Source: Tolypocladium sp. Sup5 PDA-1 (lineage: Eukaryota > Ascomycota > Sordariomycetes > Hypocreales > Ophiocordycipitaceae). Taken from it: a stretch of DNA of 64,000 nucleotides. The notes beneath the pieces were generated by a model. It had not been told where the DNA came from. It did not search any database and worked only from the letters and a program-made list of their open reading frames with translations. Numbering within the stretch: the first letter of the stretch is position 1; each line of letters starts with the position of its first letter. Position numbers and translations under genes: made by a program. The stretch spans positions 124,001 to 188,000 of the forward strand of contig JPHH03000025.1 of the NCBI GenBank assembly GCA_000750105.3. Reading direction: 5' to 3'. Shown here in pieces: positions 24,043-36,167 of the stretch.

Positions 24043-24433
24043 TCACAAGGCTAGGATATTCTAATGCCGAGGTACCTTAGTCGACGTAGGAGACGATTGG
24101 TGGACGGGAAACCCTGTACTACGCCCTTGCTCTGGACAAATACGGATTCGGGGGAATAGAAACAGGCCGTGGGACCGTGCCAAGCTGTCAAGAAATTGAG
24201 TCGTCTTGAAATCATCACTTCTTTCATGTCTGCCCGTCCCGCAACTAACAACTTACACGGCGCTAGCCATATACTCTACGATCATGCACTGGCTCTCATG
24301 GATGCAGCGAGCATCGCACCCATCACAGGCCGCCCATGTTGTGAAACGTTTGATCGTGCGTCCCTCATGCCGATACTGGCTCGGGGCTCTAACCGTCAGT
24401 ACATTATTACCCGCAACGCCGCCGTTCCTACTT
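24043..24433. other. Convergent 3' intergenic region
   Basis: A short gap between the 3' ends of the NIF3-like gene (+) and SEC21 (-). Nothing further is seen. Confidence 0.7.
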
Positions 24434-27410
24434 TTATGCCACAGATGCAATCACCAACGCTGCCACGTTCTCCTCTTCGCTCCTCACGGTAATCTTTGTC
24501 GTAACACCCGATTTTGAAGAATAAGCCATCCTCACCGTGGCCACCACTCTGCCTCCACCCACGGTCTTGCCCAGCAGCTTGAGCGTGTACGTGCTCTGAT
24601 TGACAGGCACGTCGGTGCCATCCAGCGGCTGTAGTGACAAAGTCTTGGCCAGCTGCTCCGTTGCATCTACAATGCCTGTTAGCCGCGGTCTCTCTAATGC
24701 TCGGCGAGGGAACTTACCTGCGATGCTCTTCAGGCCGCTCAACTGCAAGGTTTCTTCTGCCTCCTCTCCCGAGGCTCCAATCTGCTCCCAGAGATGGTTG
24801 AAGTTGCTGGCAAAAGTCGGAACGATGTAATCACTGCCGGCAAGATCAAACTCGGAGACCTCGTACTCGTCGTCGTAGCCAGTGTCTTCGGGTTCGCCGG
24901 TCGAGGGGTCGATTTCCTTGCTAGTGAACTTGAGAATGTTGGAGAAGGATGTGACGGGAAGCGACTCCTCGCCGTTCGCCTTCTGGAATGCAACGTAGAC
25001 GTTGCCGGGCTCATTCGTTGCCAACTTCTCAGCCTGGATGATGAAAACCTCCTCGAGCTCTTCTTCTTCCGACGGGGTGGCAACCACGGAGACGTTCTCC
25101 AGGACAGTGTCCGGGAGAGTGTTCTTCACCTCGTATTGCAGAACAATGTGCTCCTTGAAAATGTGCTTCACCACGGTCACCACATACTCCGTCTCGGCTT
25201 CTGTAAGCTCGACAACCGGCGACGACTTGAGCACACTGCCAAACTCCTTCATCTCCGGAATCTGCATCAACTCTTCGGCGTAGCGCTGGGCCCGGGCAGA
25301 GGCGGAAGCCGCAGCCTCAGCCCCACTGGCGGGTGTCTTGGCTGGGCCAACCTTGGGAGCCTTCAGCGTCGGGGCTGTGGCTGTGAGCTTTTTCGTCCGG
25401 TCCTCGGCGTCGGCCTGTTCCCGGGTGACCACGGGAATCTTGGAGATATCAAAGGGATCATCGAACGCAGACGTCTCGTCCGAAGTGACATACATAACGA
25501 GCTGGTGCTCGAAGAAGGGGAGGGAGAACATGTTGTCTGGAGTAACAGTCAGCCAGGAATTGAGACCTCAGAATACCAAATCGCTTACCGTTCTTGACAA
25601 AGTTCCGCGCCATCTCATCGTCCTCTTCGCCCATAAGCTTCAAGTTCAAGGCGGCGCGGTCGCGGACCTCGTCGTCCACATCATCCAAGCATCGCGTAAG
25701 GAGGACCTTGACGCTGGCCTTCACATCGGGGTCCTTCTGGCCGACGCCAAACTTGGCCAAGGCAGTGACCGCAGCAGCTCGGACAATGGCGTTTTCGAGC
25801 ACCACTCGGTTGTAGATGTAGCGGATATACTTGGTAGGCTGAGCCGTCTTCGGTCCCTCCAGCCCAATAAGGTGGAGTATGCGAACAGCCAGCTTGGTGA
25901 ACTCGCAGTCTTCGATGAACTCGCAAAGATGGGCCAGGGCCTCCTCCTTGGAATCCGGCACAAACTTGATCAAGTCGAACATGCTCTCCACCACCGCCCG
26001 CTTGAACTCGTATCCACCTTCGTCGCGCAGAATACCGCTGAGGAAGGTCAGCATGCCGGCCTGCTTGCTCGGGAACTTGAGGCAGAGTGTCCGGATGGCC
26101 TCGACGATGGTGATCTTGAACTCGTCGGTGATTTCGGACATGAATCCGGAGATTTGCTTCATCAGGCGATCCACGCTGGCCTCGTTGCCCGTCTTGAGCA
26201 GTGTGGTGATGGCGAAGGTGGCAATCGATCGGTTGCTGTTCGAGATAAGGAGTTCGATATCGGGATTGCATGTGGCGACGGCGGTGGGCTTGAAGGAGGC
26301 GAAGTTGTGGAGGATTCGGAGCGCGGCAAACTTGGTGACCGCTCTTGGAGAAGTCAAGAAGAGCTGCAGAACGTGGACGGCCTGGGTAACTTCGTTGTCC
26401 GTGACTTCTCGCATGTCGCAAATAGCCTTGGCCGCCTCGAAGTTGACCATCTCGCTCTTGTGTCGCAGCCAGCCGTCGAGAAGCTGCATCATGGGCTTCC
26501 GCAGCGAAACGTCCTCTTCAGCCAGTTGCGCGGCAAGTCGGACGAGCATGACCGTTGCGGCAGGGTTCTTAATGGCCCCTGCGGCACCGAATTGCTGGAC
26601 CATCTTGACGAGGGCCATCCGGTCGTGCATTCGCAGCTGATACAGCAGGCCAACCGCGTGGTATTGGGCCATCGTGGAGTTGTTCATGGGCATCTGGCCG
26701 CTCGAGGACGAAAAGCCCAACGAGAATCCGCCGCTGGACTTGGTCGAAGCGGCAGCCTCCTGGGTCTCGCTCTGCCACCGTCGCACGACATCCCTGGCAA
26801 TGGGAAGGAGGTGATACGACGACACCAGAGCTGCGGAAGACACCGAGGGGTTCTTATCCACGATCGCAGTCTTCATAACTCGCTCGATCGACTGCACGGT
26901 CGTTGCCTGCGACGTTGTTAGCACCGTTAGCAACCCCTCCGTGGAAACACGCAAATCGAACATACGTCGATGATGCGACACAGCGCTCGAATGGCGTTGG
27001 GACGGAAGATGGCGTCGCTGCTTCCGCCAGTGTCCTTCATGATGGTGCTGGTGACCATGATGATGTCCTCGGCTGAGTTGGCCAGCTCCTTGATGACAAG
27101 GTGGACCATCTGTCGCAGGCTGGCATCCTTGTTCTGGAAGAGCTTCGAGATGCCAAAGAAGAGGGTTGTGGCTTCGTTAGTCGGGAACTTCTCCCCAGTG
27201 TAGAGGAGAAGGGCGATCTTCGTGAGCAGGATGCGGCATCGTCGAGGCTGGATCGGGGAGCTGTTGAACAATCGCGCTGTCCGCCATTTAGCTCGACTGT
27301 GGGGAGCGGTCTCGGGTCATTGTTGCGGGCTCACCTTCTTGAAACACCTGTGTTCGGTCCACCTTGACCAAGCCCAGGTCGGCGTCCTCGTCCTTTTTGC
27401 CGTAACTCAT
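24434..27410 (-). CDS. SEC21: Coatomer subunit gamma (COPI gamma-COP)
   Basis: Five exons (27335-27410, 26966-27276, 25589-26906, 24718-25536, 24434-24666) join in frame to 918 residues, the usual length of fungal gamma-COP. The start MSYGKKDEDADLGL is typical, followed by ARLFNSSPI, CRILLTKIALLLYTGE, the adaptin-like HEAT region (residues to about 570) and the C-terminal appendage with an immunoglobulin-like and a TBP-like platform half. Introns are 51-59 bases. The last one could be read through without a stop (17 codons), but splicing restores the family sequence LKSIADATEQLAK. The product is one of seven COPI subunits and works in Golgi-to-ER and intra-Golgi vesicle traffic. The gene is divergent from ATP12 over a 673-base promoter region. 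Confidence 0.96.
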
Positions 27411-28083
27411 CTTGGGCGACTGGGTTGGAGGAGGATTGGTCGTGGGTTGTGCAAGGTGGCTTTGGCTGGCGCTGGATATCACCACGTAGACACTCAGGGA
27501 TGGAGGAGAGGCATCACGTGATACCCCACCTTGCTCACCTAACCCCTGTCGGAATGAAAGTCATCAACAGCTGGAGCAATTGAAGCTGGCCGTCAAGTGC
27601 AAAATAAAGATTAACAATTGGGAACGGTAGAAGGGGTGAGATAGAGGCTTTTGGGGTCAATCTTAGGTGTATCTAAGTTTCCGCAGATAGCAGGTCCAGA
27701 CGTGGCTAGAAATTGCGACGTTGCGATGTTGCGACGTGATGGTCAGACGGCTATGTACTTTGTACGCGGTACCTCGGCGCGATGAGTGCTGGCCATCCAC
27801 GGGAACATACTAATTGGGAGCTGCTAGGGGATGTACATATTCTAACAGTGCTGGAATACAGAAGGCATGTGCCTTGATTAGCCATCTGATCTATTCTTTA
27901 AGTCATGCAATAGCATGGTGTTTAGGGTGAGTCCATCGATATGTGATGCCTGACACGCCCACCAAGAGTACTCTGTACCCCTGGACTTACATCATCAGAA
28001 GCCAGTCCGCCATAGCTCATCCGCGAATTTTCCACCCCAAACCAACGTACCTATCCTTCAACATCCACAGCAGCATTGCAACC
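27411..28083. promoter_or_regulatory. Divergent promoter region SEC21 / ATP12
   Basis: This 673-base gap separates the start codons of two divergent housekeeping genes and must hold both promoters. It contains a near-repeat gcgacgttgcgatgttgcga around 27716-27737. No TATA box stands out near either start. Confidence 0.6.
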
Positions 28084-29266
28084 ATGAAACCATCGACGCG
28101 ACTCCCCTTTCGGCTGTTGCCACAAGCCTTCGGTTGCCCTTCGCATGTGCGCCCGATCCACTCAACTGTCGCAAAGGCTGCCAACGTCGCTCCGGTTGTA
28201 GGCACAGGACCGCCACCCGCGCCGCCAGCTCCCACCGAGAGGACTGTGAACGAGAGGGTCGAGCGGCGTAAGAGGCAAGCCGAGCTGCTTAAGACGGCAA
28301 AGGTGATCCGAAACGCAAGAGATGGAAAGACGACCACGCTGCAGAGGAGATTCTGGAAGGATGTTACGATCCAGGACGTAAATGGTAAGCGCCACTGGCA
28401 CTCTGCGCGACAGTGCAAACGAATAGGCTCAATTCGAAAAAGGCTGGTATGCTAATGGCGAAAAAGGCGCCTTGCAAGTTCATCTCGACTCGCGACCACT
28501 TCGACACCCTCAAACGAAGGAGATCATCCGACTCCCGGTCTCTAAACGCAACCTGGCGGCAGCCCTCGCTCTCGAGTGGGATGTCTTGACGTCTGCACAG
28601 CAAGCCACGAGGCAGCACCTAATACCTCTGACGGGTCTTATCTGCCGAGCCCTCGATATTGCGGAGGACGACGCATCAAACACATCAGGCACGGGCAAGA
28701 TTCGCAAGGAAATTGCCACGTCGCTGATGCGATACATGGACACGGACGCGGTTCTCTGCTGGGCCCCCCCGGCCGGCCAATTCGACCTGCGCAGTGACAG
28801 CGGCGAGTCCCTGCGAGATGTACAGAAGCAAGTTGCGGAAGAGATAGTCTCCTTCTTGACGACCCATGTCTGGCCAGGCATCAAGATCGAGCCAGTTCTC
28901 GACGGCCATGAGATTTTCCCACGAAAGCAGGCGGAAGGAGTAAGGGAAGTGATACAAGGCTGGGTCGAGGGCCTCAGTGCGTGGGAGATTGCTGGACTGG
29001 AGAGGGCGGTGCTGGCGGGCAAGAGTCTCGTTACAGCTGCTAGATTCATTACTGAATGGAGCGAGGGCCCCGTGGGGAAGCGCGAACTAACCGACGACGA
29101 CAAGTTCAGCATTGAAAAGGCAGCCAAGGCTGTGACTCTTGAAGTGGATTGGCAAGCCATGCAGTGGGGCGAGGTTGAGGACACTCACGACGTGAACAAG
29201 GAAGATGTGAGGAGGCAACTTGGCAGCGTCGTGCTGTTGGTATCGGGGACTGGAAAGACGGCCTAG
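28084..29266 (+). CDS. ATP12: F1-ATP synthase assembly chaperone ATP12
   Basis: Two exons (28084-28384, 28467-29266; donor GTAAGC, branch GCTAAT, acceptor AAAG) give 366 residues. The N-terminus (MKPSTRLPFRLLPQAFG, then RPIHSTVAKAAN) is a basic mitochondrial presequence with an RPIHST cleavage-type motif. The ATP12 domain follows: TLQRRFWKDVTI, then across the splice NGALQVHLDSRPLRHPQ, SKRNLAAALALEWD, PLTGLICRALDI and GLSAWEIAGLERAV. The family binds the F1 alpha subunit in the matrix and allows alpha3-beta3 assembly. The start at 28084 was chosen because it begins the presequence in an accATGa context; an upstream in-frame ATG at 27943 would add 47 residues of non-conserved sequence. Confidence 0.95.
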
Positions 29267-30629
29267 ACGTCACTGGGGCTGTCGTTATTTAAACACGTAC
29301 TTCGTACTGTACTTGAAGAACCTGGGCCTGGTTAACATTGAGAAGGATTCAAAGCATGTACAACAAATAGATCATTCGAGGCCGTCTCTGCGCACATCCC
29401 ACGCCCCTTGCTGCTCCACAACTTCTTCCGCTGACCCGAAGAGAGAGGCTCCGAGTGCAGTGAGGATCCAATGGGACAATCAAGGAGTCACTTTGTGTCA
29501 ACTTGAGAAATTGGAACTCCGGGTTGAACTCGCGCTCGGGAGTCGGACAGATGCTCGTCCTCGCGAAATTCGTATTTAGCCTAGGCTTTTTGCGCAGGGC
29601 TCATAAGGCTCACCGGGCTTTATGGCTGCGAAGTCGCCAAGATCATACATTCGGATTAAGACGCCGTCGTTTGGTGACTCAATACTACCTGGTTGATCAA
29701 TGAAACCTGTCACCTCGCAGGCTTTAAAGTATAGAGTCAACGCATTCCAGTCGTGTCCTCAAGTTTGTCAACTCAACGCACTGCAATAGTGTTGTGCCTC
29801 ATTGGGATGACTACCACGAACCCGCTTTCGGGCCTTGAAAAGATGATGTTAACCGCCTCCTCGCGGCGTATATCAAGGATCTCGATGTCGTCAGACTTCG
29901 CCCTGCTTTAGCCACGGTCCTTCAGACATCCCACTAGGGTAACCTCTCTCTCCAGAAGAATGCCTGTGGCCGCAAACTTGCGGAGAGTGAGCCGGCCAAA
30001 TGCGCGGCCGTCATTGGGCTCGCAGTGAATCTGGCTCACCTGCTCGCCTGCGTCATCGCCCGTATATGCCCGAGACAGCACAGTTGATCAACGCACAGCT
30101 TTGCGTGAGCGCGCTTGGGATCCCGAACCGGTGGAACGCAGACTTCATTAAGGCTGGACGTGAGCTTGGAAGGGCTGAGCATCTGTTTAGTCGCATTGCC
30201 CCTGAGAAGGCGGCCGAATGGCGTGCTGCCTTTGGTAGCAACGACTCCAAGAGTGCTAAGAGGGTGTAGCAGCGAAGAAGACTCGCGGTGCATCGACTGA
30301 GACCGGAAACGCCGTCAAGGGATGAGGGAAGTGCGTGGTATATTCGTGCATTTTTAGACGCTGTTGCCACATTTGATGCAGCAACAGCTTAGTTCTTCAC
30401 GCTCGTTCAGAGGCAACCACTCGGTCAAAAGAACGGTGCACTGCCCATGTTCTCAAATGAGGTCTTCTCCCAATTAAAGAATGAGTCCATCACGTCCAAG
30501 CTCCCGAGGCACTGGAACTCCTGACTGGCCGCCAAGCTCAAGTTTGCATTCGAGCCAAAACAGTCGGACTGCAGAGGCGGCATGTCGTAACTGTTGCGTG
30601 CTTCGGCTTGAGATGTTGTGGGTGGACTG
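29267..30629. other. Intergenic with a decayed coding stretch
   Basis: Apart from the relic annotated at 29770-30269, I see no gene. A gtacttcgtac motif lies at 29297-29307. Confidence 0.5.
29770..30269 (+). pseudogene. Decayed coding stretch of unknown origin
   Basis: One forward frame (phase of a TTT codon near 29765) reads protein-like text for more than 100 codons, with only two stops: VVPHWDDYHEPAFGP, stop, KDDVNRLLAAYIKDLDVV, then a second stop, then LQKNACGRKLAESEPAKCAA and a hydrophobic VIGLAVNLAHLLACVIAR. A neighbouring frame continues with PETAQLINAQLCVSALGIPN and APEKAAEWRAAFGSN to a stop near 30269. The switch of frame and the internal stops suggest a broken gene or mobile-element remnant, although unrecognised introns could also explain them. 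I do not recognise the family. Confidence 0.3.
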
Positions 30630-33112
30630 TTAGGGTTGCCTAGGCGGTCTTAGAATTCTGCGTGTTGTTGAAAGGGGGCTTGTCAACTTGCGGAAGGACT
30701 TTGAGGAAACTTTCTTCTCAATGGTCTGAAGTAGTTTGAGCGACTGCTGGCCACAGGTATTGAACGACGCAACACGTTTCAGTACTTCCTGGCATTCGTC
30801 CCATGATTGCGCCATTTGTGACTGGCTTAGTGAGGGCCACAGCGAGGGACATGTCTTCGCAATGACCAGGACAGTGCCGGCTGTAGATGCATCTGTATTC
30901 GTGTCAGGACACGGGATGTAGCAACCGCAAGATGAATGCGTAGAACTAACAGAGCACATCCCACCACCAAGCACCAGTGGCTTGGACCTTGTAGCTGCCA
31001 TGAACGAGCCGCAGAAGCTCAATTGCGGCCTCGACGCAGAGTCTTGAGCAGTGGAGGGTTGTTCCGGCCAAGATCGGGTCTGTCAATGGCTTGAACGCGG
31101 ACGCGCTGTCTCCGGGTCTGGCGCGCTCATTCGCCGATAGCTGCGTGAGAACGGGGCGGAGGAGCATGATGCGCAGGTAGATGAACCTAAACACTGTTAG
31201 CTTGAGTCTCATATGCGTGACTCGCATATATTCATGTTGGTATGTTTCTCACCTTGCATGAAGAAGAGCCCGTTGGGCCTTGAACAGAGCCTGGTCTTCC
31301 CCCGACAGGCTGTCCGCCAATTGATCTCTCTGCCACGACAAATCGTCAGGCAGCGAAGACTCAAAGTTTGAGAGCTTCTCGTGCAGCCCGATAATCGTCT
31401 CCAGGCTGGGAGCTGATTTCCTCCCCTGAGTCGGCGGGGATAAGCCATCCGCTTCCCGATTCATCCATGGCTGGTACACCTTGGATAGGATCTCTTCCAA
31501 TATTCTGCACAGTCCGATGCTTTCGATGCAGAAGCGGAACTTGGGCAGGATCTTCTGGGTCTCTTGAGTCTTGTCTGATGTTGTGGGCTGAGTCTCTTCC
31601 TCGAGCCCGCAAGGTAAAGGCAGCAATGATATGTGAGTCGTCATCGTCGGTCGCCCGTAGGTCATGCTCACCAGCCTGATTCAATAGGTTAACAAAAGGC
31701 TCCAGAAATAGGAGGACTACACGCACATGTCCATTGTTACACATCCATACCACGTCCTGCGACGTATCTCCTTTTCCAGATCCCGCCTTGTGTCCTGGCG
31801 ATGCTCCGTATGAAGCCCCAAGCCCTGCGCAACCCTGCAGGCCACGCCCGTCGCATTCCAACACCGACTCGGAAAAGGCGTGCTTTGGAGAGCCAGCGCA
31901 AGGATCAGAAGCGTCTGCACAACACTCAAGTTGTTCGACTCCAGTAAGTCGAGGCCCACAAACAGCTTGGTCCTCATGAAGAACGTGTGCGACGCAGCCA
32001 GCCTGTCCGCAGGCCCGAGGTCGGAGAAGTGGCAGGAGAGAGAAAAGATTGCGTTCAGGGCGCAGTGGAACGAGATCGTGTTGGCGTCTGCTTCCGGGTA
32101 GCAGCCGAGTCCCAGTCCCATGATTGACGGCTCCCTGGGCTCAGAGCTCGGCTGCCAGAGGCTGCGGTATGCGCTTTCGAAGGATGGCAGGTGGAAGAAA
32201 GGGTACATGTAGTACACCTTTTGCCGGAAGCAGTCCATCAAGTGGTCGGCCAGCTCGCGCGGAGGCAGCGAAAACTTGTGAGACGGGACGTAGTAGGACG
32301 AGTCGCGCCGCCAGTCGCGCCCGACGTCTCGCGATATTTGCACGGTGTAGTCGGGCCCCTGTGGCAGCCTCGGGGCTGAACTGTCTTTATCTTTCATTGA
32401 ATCAAACGCTTCTTTGAGAAACGTTGCTGTGGATGAGCTCCCGTAGAAGTCTTCTGAGCTGCTCACGTCGTCCTCGGTTATCATGGTCCCCATGGCTGAG
32501 ACGCTGCTGGACGAGGGGTCCGATATCTCGACCTCAGTGTGAGACTGCCCGTTTTCAGTTTGGCAGAGGCTTTTCGGCGAGTTGAGCGAGGTGCTCGCGC
32601 GTCTGTAATCCATAGAAATGGGTGTTCTGTTGCCGTCTGAGAAGGGGGTCGCCGGCTTTGCCCAGGTTGAACTCGGAGGTTGATGCGGGTTCTTGCATGC
32701 CTCTTGAGGGCCGTCCTGAGACTGTTTGCCATCTTCACGAGGCTTTTCAGGGTTGGAGTTTGCGTCAGGCAGTTGCTCCGAGTCCAGTGATGGGAGTGCA
32801 ACATCGGCGTCTATGCATGCCCTCTCCAGGCGGCGGATGCGGCTGTGAAGGACCTTGATATACCTGAAACGTGTCAGCTCACGACTCCAATTTCACTTCA
32901 CAAAACCGACGAGTGAGCGCAACGTACTCATCGGTGCTGGCAGTTCGCGCATTATCGAGCTTGTATACACAGCGCTCCAAGCCGAGAGAGCGCCGATGAC
33001 ATGTCGAGCATATCGGCTTGCCACCGTCACAGCGCGACTTGCGCTCGCGACAGGGCTCACAGGCAAGTGAAATCTTGCGCCGCTGCTGTCTCTCCTGGCC
33101 GTGGGCTATCAT
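30630..33112 (-). CDS. Zn2Cys6 transcription factor with fungal-trans domain
   Basis: Five exons (32928-33112, 31727-32863, 31253-31675, 30951-31186, 30630-30880) join in frame to 743 residues. Residues 18-48 form the Zn2Cys6 knuckle with spacing C-x2-C-x6-C-x6-C-x2-C-x9-C (ACEPCRERKSRC, then PICSTCHRR). A short coiled-coil-like segment follows directly after the first splice (YIKVLHSRIRRLERAC). The middle carries the fungal-specific regulatory domain (DCFRQKVYYMYPFFHLPSFE; RRRTWYGCVTMD, then VSMTYGRPTM across an intron). The protein binds CGG-type half sites in the nucleus; its ligand is unknown. It lies beside the monooxygenase, SDR and esterase genes and is the obvious candidate for their regulator. 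The last intron (30881-30950) is the least certain; it was chosen because it alone keeps frame and yields AWWWDVLSGTVLV. Confidence 0.9.
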
Positions 33113-34275
33113 GGCGTAACAGTTAAAGACATTCGTTTCAGAGCTCGGGGCGGTCCCAGGTCTGCCACTGGTTCCTTGCAAGTTGAGCACACAACCGGGA
33201 TGTCAACTGGGCAACATTCGGAAGTGAGTTTGAACACAACCAGGACAACCATCCAATCTCGAGACTGGGAATTGAAAGCTAGCGCAGGATGACACCCCTG
33301 GGGCCTGATGCCAGTGGGTCTTCAGCTTTTCATGGGAGAAAATCCGGGGAGAGTTGCGGGGAGCGTGCTAGCATCGAAGAGTAGGGATGATGGGAGTTGG
33401 CCCGAAGCGCCGTTCCGGATACGTTCGGCTCTCCGCTCCAAGCGGCAGATGCTTCAACCAACAGCCAGCCTGCTGATGTCGCTGAATATAAAGATTCACA
33501 TGTGAGCCGGCACATCCGGAGCTGGCAAGAATTGCTCTGTAAGCATTGCCGGTTTGAAGCAGAGTGAGATCCGTGCTATTCCCAGTCCCTCCTGGCCCCT
33601 ATGGAAGCCGTGTAAGTGAGGATACCTGAACCCAATACCACATCATTGGACGGTGTACGGACTACAACCAACATGCATACGGCCGCATATCAGGCGGCCA
33701 CCCCCCCTGTCGTCCAAGTATTGCATAACTTACGGAGTACTTAATACCGTAACCCCCTTCACACAAGAGACATGACGGAAAAGGCAAAAAGGAATAAGAG
33801 AGAATTTTGCCAAAAATAAAAGAAACATACAGCAGCCGGTATTCGCTGGTCGTCACCGACCCAACTACTAATCTGCCCCTTACTAGCTTAACTAAGGGAG
33901 AGCGGACGGGATCCCGTGTGTTCTAGTAGGTATGGCCGTATGTACTAGTACTTTAGCGAATTCGGTATATAACGGAACACGACGCCGGTAGTAATTGGCT
34001 GCAAAGTTGGCACGTTTAACTAGAGAAGAGCGGACGAAGACCTCTTCTATTCTTTCGAACTTCCCCGAGGTTATCCCGCGCCACCCGGCTAGCCCTGCTC
34101 CACAGACCTCGCTAGTCAACGTACGAGTACAGACTACGGGAGTACGAATAGGTTGGCATGAAATCCGTTGGCTTCAGGTCTGGTATCCGTCCTCGTATCT
34201 TTGACATTTCCCCCAGTATATTACATGAGATGCATCTGCTGTCCAAGCATGAATCAAGTTCTACTAATTGAGTCA
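33113..34275. other. Intergenic, AT-richer, no supported gene
   Basis: This region holds the promoter of the regulator gene (right of its start at 33112) and the 3' side of the monooxygenase. A tacggagtac copy lies at 33731-33740. Around 33960-34120 both strands have short protein-like frames (plus: KLARLTREERTKTSSIL), possibly a remnant, but nothing can be assigned. Confidence 0.5.
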
Positions 34276-36167
34276 TCAGAAAGGAAGGCGCGTCCGAATT
34301 GCCTGGTACGCTTGCAGAATGTAGGGCAAGTAAGTGTTGAATTCCAGGCCATTGCTTCGCACAAACAGCGAGACTCGGACGGCTCCGAGCAGGAGGCCCG
34401 TCCACAGAACCAGCTTCAGGGCCCTTCGCAGGATTATGCGGCGTGCCGCATTCGGTGTCCTCTAGACTGCGTTAGATACTTTGCTTGTAAGGAGAATCGG
34501 GGAGCCGTGGAGCAACGGCGGGACGTACGGTATAGTTCCAGTCTCCGTATACTGGAAACAGGCACTTGTACCAGTAGTGCATCTGAGTGTGCGGGTATGT
34601 CATGGCGTTCCATTGCTTGCCGCTGCGCCCCTTGGTGTTGTACCAGCTCGCGCAGCCTCCCCACCACACCGTCTTGTGCAAGTCCTTCTGCATCTGCTGC
34701 GAGTACTGGATCTCGGCCTCGCGCTTGACCTCGACGGTCGTGGCGTCGCCGTCAATGACCGGCTTGATGACACGGAGGGCGTAGTTGACGGCGTTTTCGA
34801 CGGCCATGATGGCCGACGTGTGTCCGGTGATGGTGTTTGGTCCTGTTTTCCAGTGTTAGGACGTGCGGCCATCAGTATCAAGTTGGAGAGCCCGAGCACT
34901 CACCCAAGAGCATGAAGAAGTTTGGAAACTCGTTCAGCGCGCAGCAGTTGTACGCTTCCGGGCCGTCAAAGGACTCCCAGTGCTTATCCATGGTGACGCC
35001 GTTTCGCCCGACGACCTCGATGCCCTCCATGAACGAATTCGTAGAGTACCCGGTGGCCAGCACGATGACGTCTGCCTTTGTAGTAGCGCCGCTCTTGGTT
35101 CGAACGGCATCGGGCAAGACCTCGGTGATGGGGTCGTCTGTGACGTCGAGGTTCGTGGCATGCAGGGCCTTGAGGTAGCCCGGGTCGAAGATGCGCCGCT
35201 TGCACCCGATCTCAAAGTCCGGGATCAGGAGATCGTGGTACTTTGCGGGAGCGGTTTTCCGCACGTACCTGGCCGTGCGGGCCTCCCGGTGAGCCCGAAA
35301 CCTGGCGCCGGCCTTGGTCATGTAGAAGCCTCTCATGTCGCTCTCGGCGTAGATGAAGACGGCCATCCGGGCTACGGCCAAGAGGCCCGGAACGTGCTCA
35401 AACGCCCACTGGAGCCCCGACGAGGTAGGGACGTCGATGGGCGGGATGATCCAGTGCTTGGAGCGGATGAACTGCGTCAGCTGCTTCGTCTCGTTGACGA
35501 TGTTGGGGACAATCTGCGCCGCGGTGCAGCCGTTGCCGACGAGGACGACGTTTTTGTCCCGGAGCGTCACGTCTGGGCGCCAGCGAGCGGCCTGGATGAC
35601 GGGGCCGGCGAAGGACTCGATCCCAGGCATGTCGGGGTCTCGCGGCGTGACGAGCGCGCCGGTGCCGGCGAAGAGGAACTGGCACTCGTGCACCGACATG
35701 GTGTCGTCGTTGACGTTGCGGAAGTGTATCCGCCAGCGCTGGGACTGTTGAAGCCACTCGCACCGCTTCACCTCGGCGCCAAACGTCATCTTGGAAGGCA
35801 GGTCATAGTCGTCGGCCACGTGCTTCAGATACGCCAACAGCTCGCTGGATGAGGCGAGGACGCGGGTCCATTTGGGGTTGGGCGCGAACGAGAAGCTGTA
35901 CAGTAGGCTGGGAACGTCGCAGGCGCATCCTGATGCCTCCAGAGTCAGCGCGTGTTGCCGCAGCAGGTGGGGAGGAGAGAGGGCGCGTTTACCTGGATAT
36001 GTGTTGATGAACCACGTCCCGCCCAGGTCGCTGTGCCGCTCAAAGAAGTGAATATCGGTGATGCCGTACCACCGCTTGAGCGTTGCGCCGAGGCCAATGG
36101 CGGAGAAGCCCGAGCCAATGCAGGCGAACTGGCTGTAGCTGACGCCCTGCTTCTCTTGCCGGCCCAT
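34276..36167 (-). CDS. Baeyer-Villiger-type FAD monooxygenase
   Basis: Four exons (35993-36167, 34904-35929, 34529-34842, 34276-34461) give 566 residues. The FAD Rossmann motif GSGFSAIG lies at 18-25. GGTWFINTYPGCACD (completed by splicing) fits the type I Baeyer-Villiger motif GxWxxxxYPGxxxD. The second, NADPH-binding Rossmann motif is VGNGCTAAQIVPNI, and the ATGYSTNSF motif follows. The best-known fingerprint FxGxxxHxxxW appears as FAGPVIQAARW (165-175), with Gln in place of His. The last exon encodes a hydrophobic stretch (ALKLVLWTGLLLGAVRVSLF), a possible membrane anchor. The enzyme probably inserts oxygen into a ketone to give an ester or lactone, or oxidises a heteroatom. It sits between the regulator and an SDR. 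A TATA-like tatataaaag-type string lies about 100 bases upstream (near 36266). Confidence 0.92.

Noticed and set aside
25338..26921. 527-codon open frame antisense to SEC21
   Set aside because: It mirrors the conserved gamma-COP exons; no known family, explained by codon bias.
29685..29700. tacctggttgatc, identical to the first 13 bases of fungal 18S rRNA
   Set aside because: The match ends after 13 bases and neighbouring sequence has no rRNA character; taken as chance.
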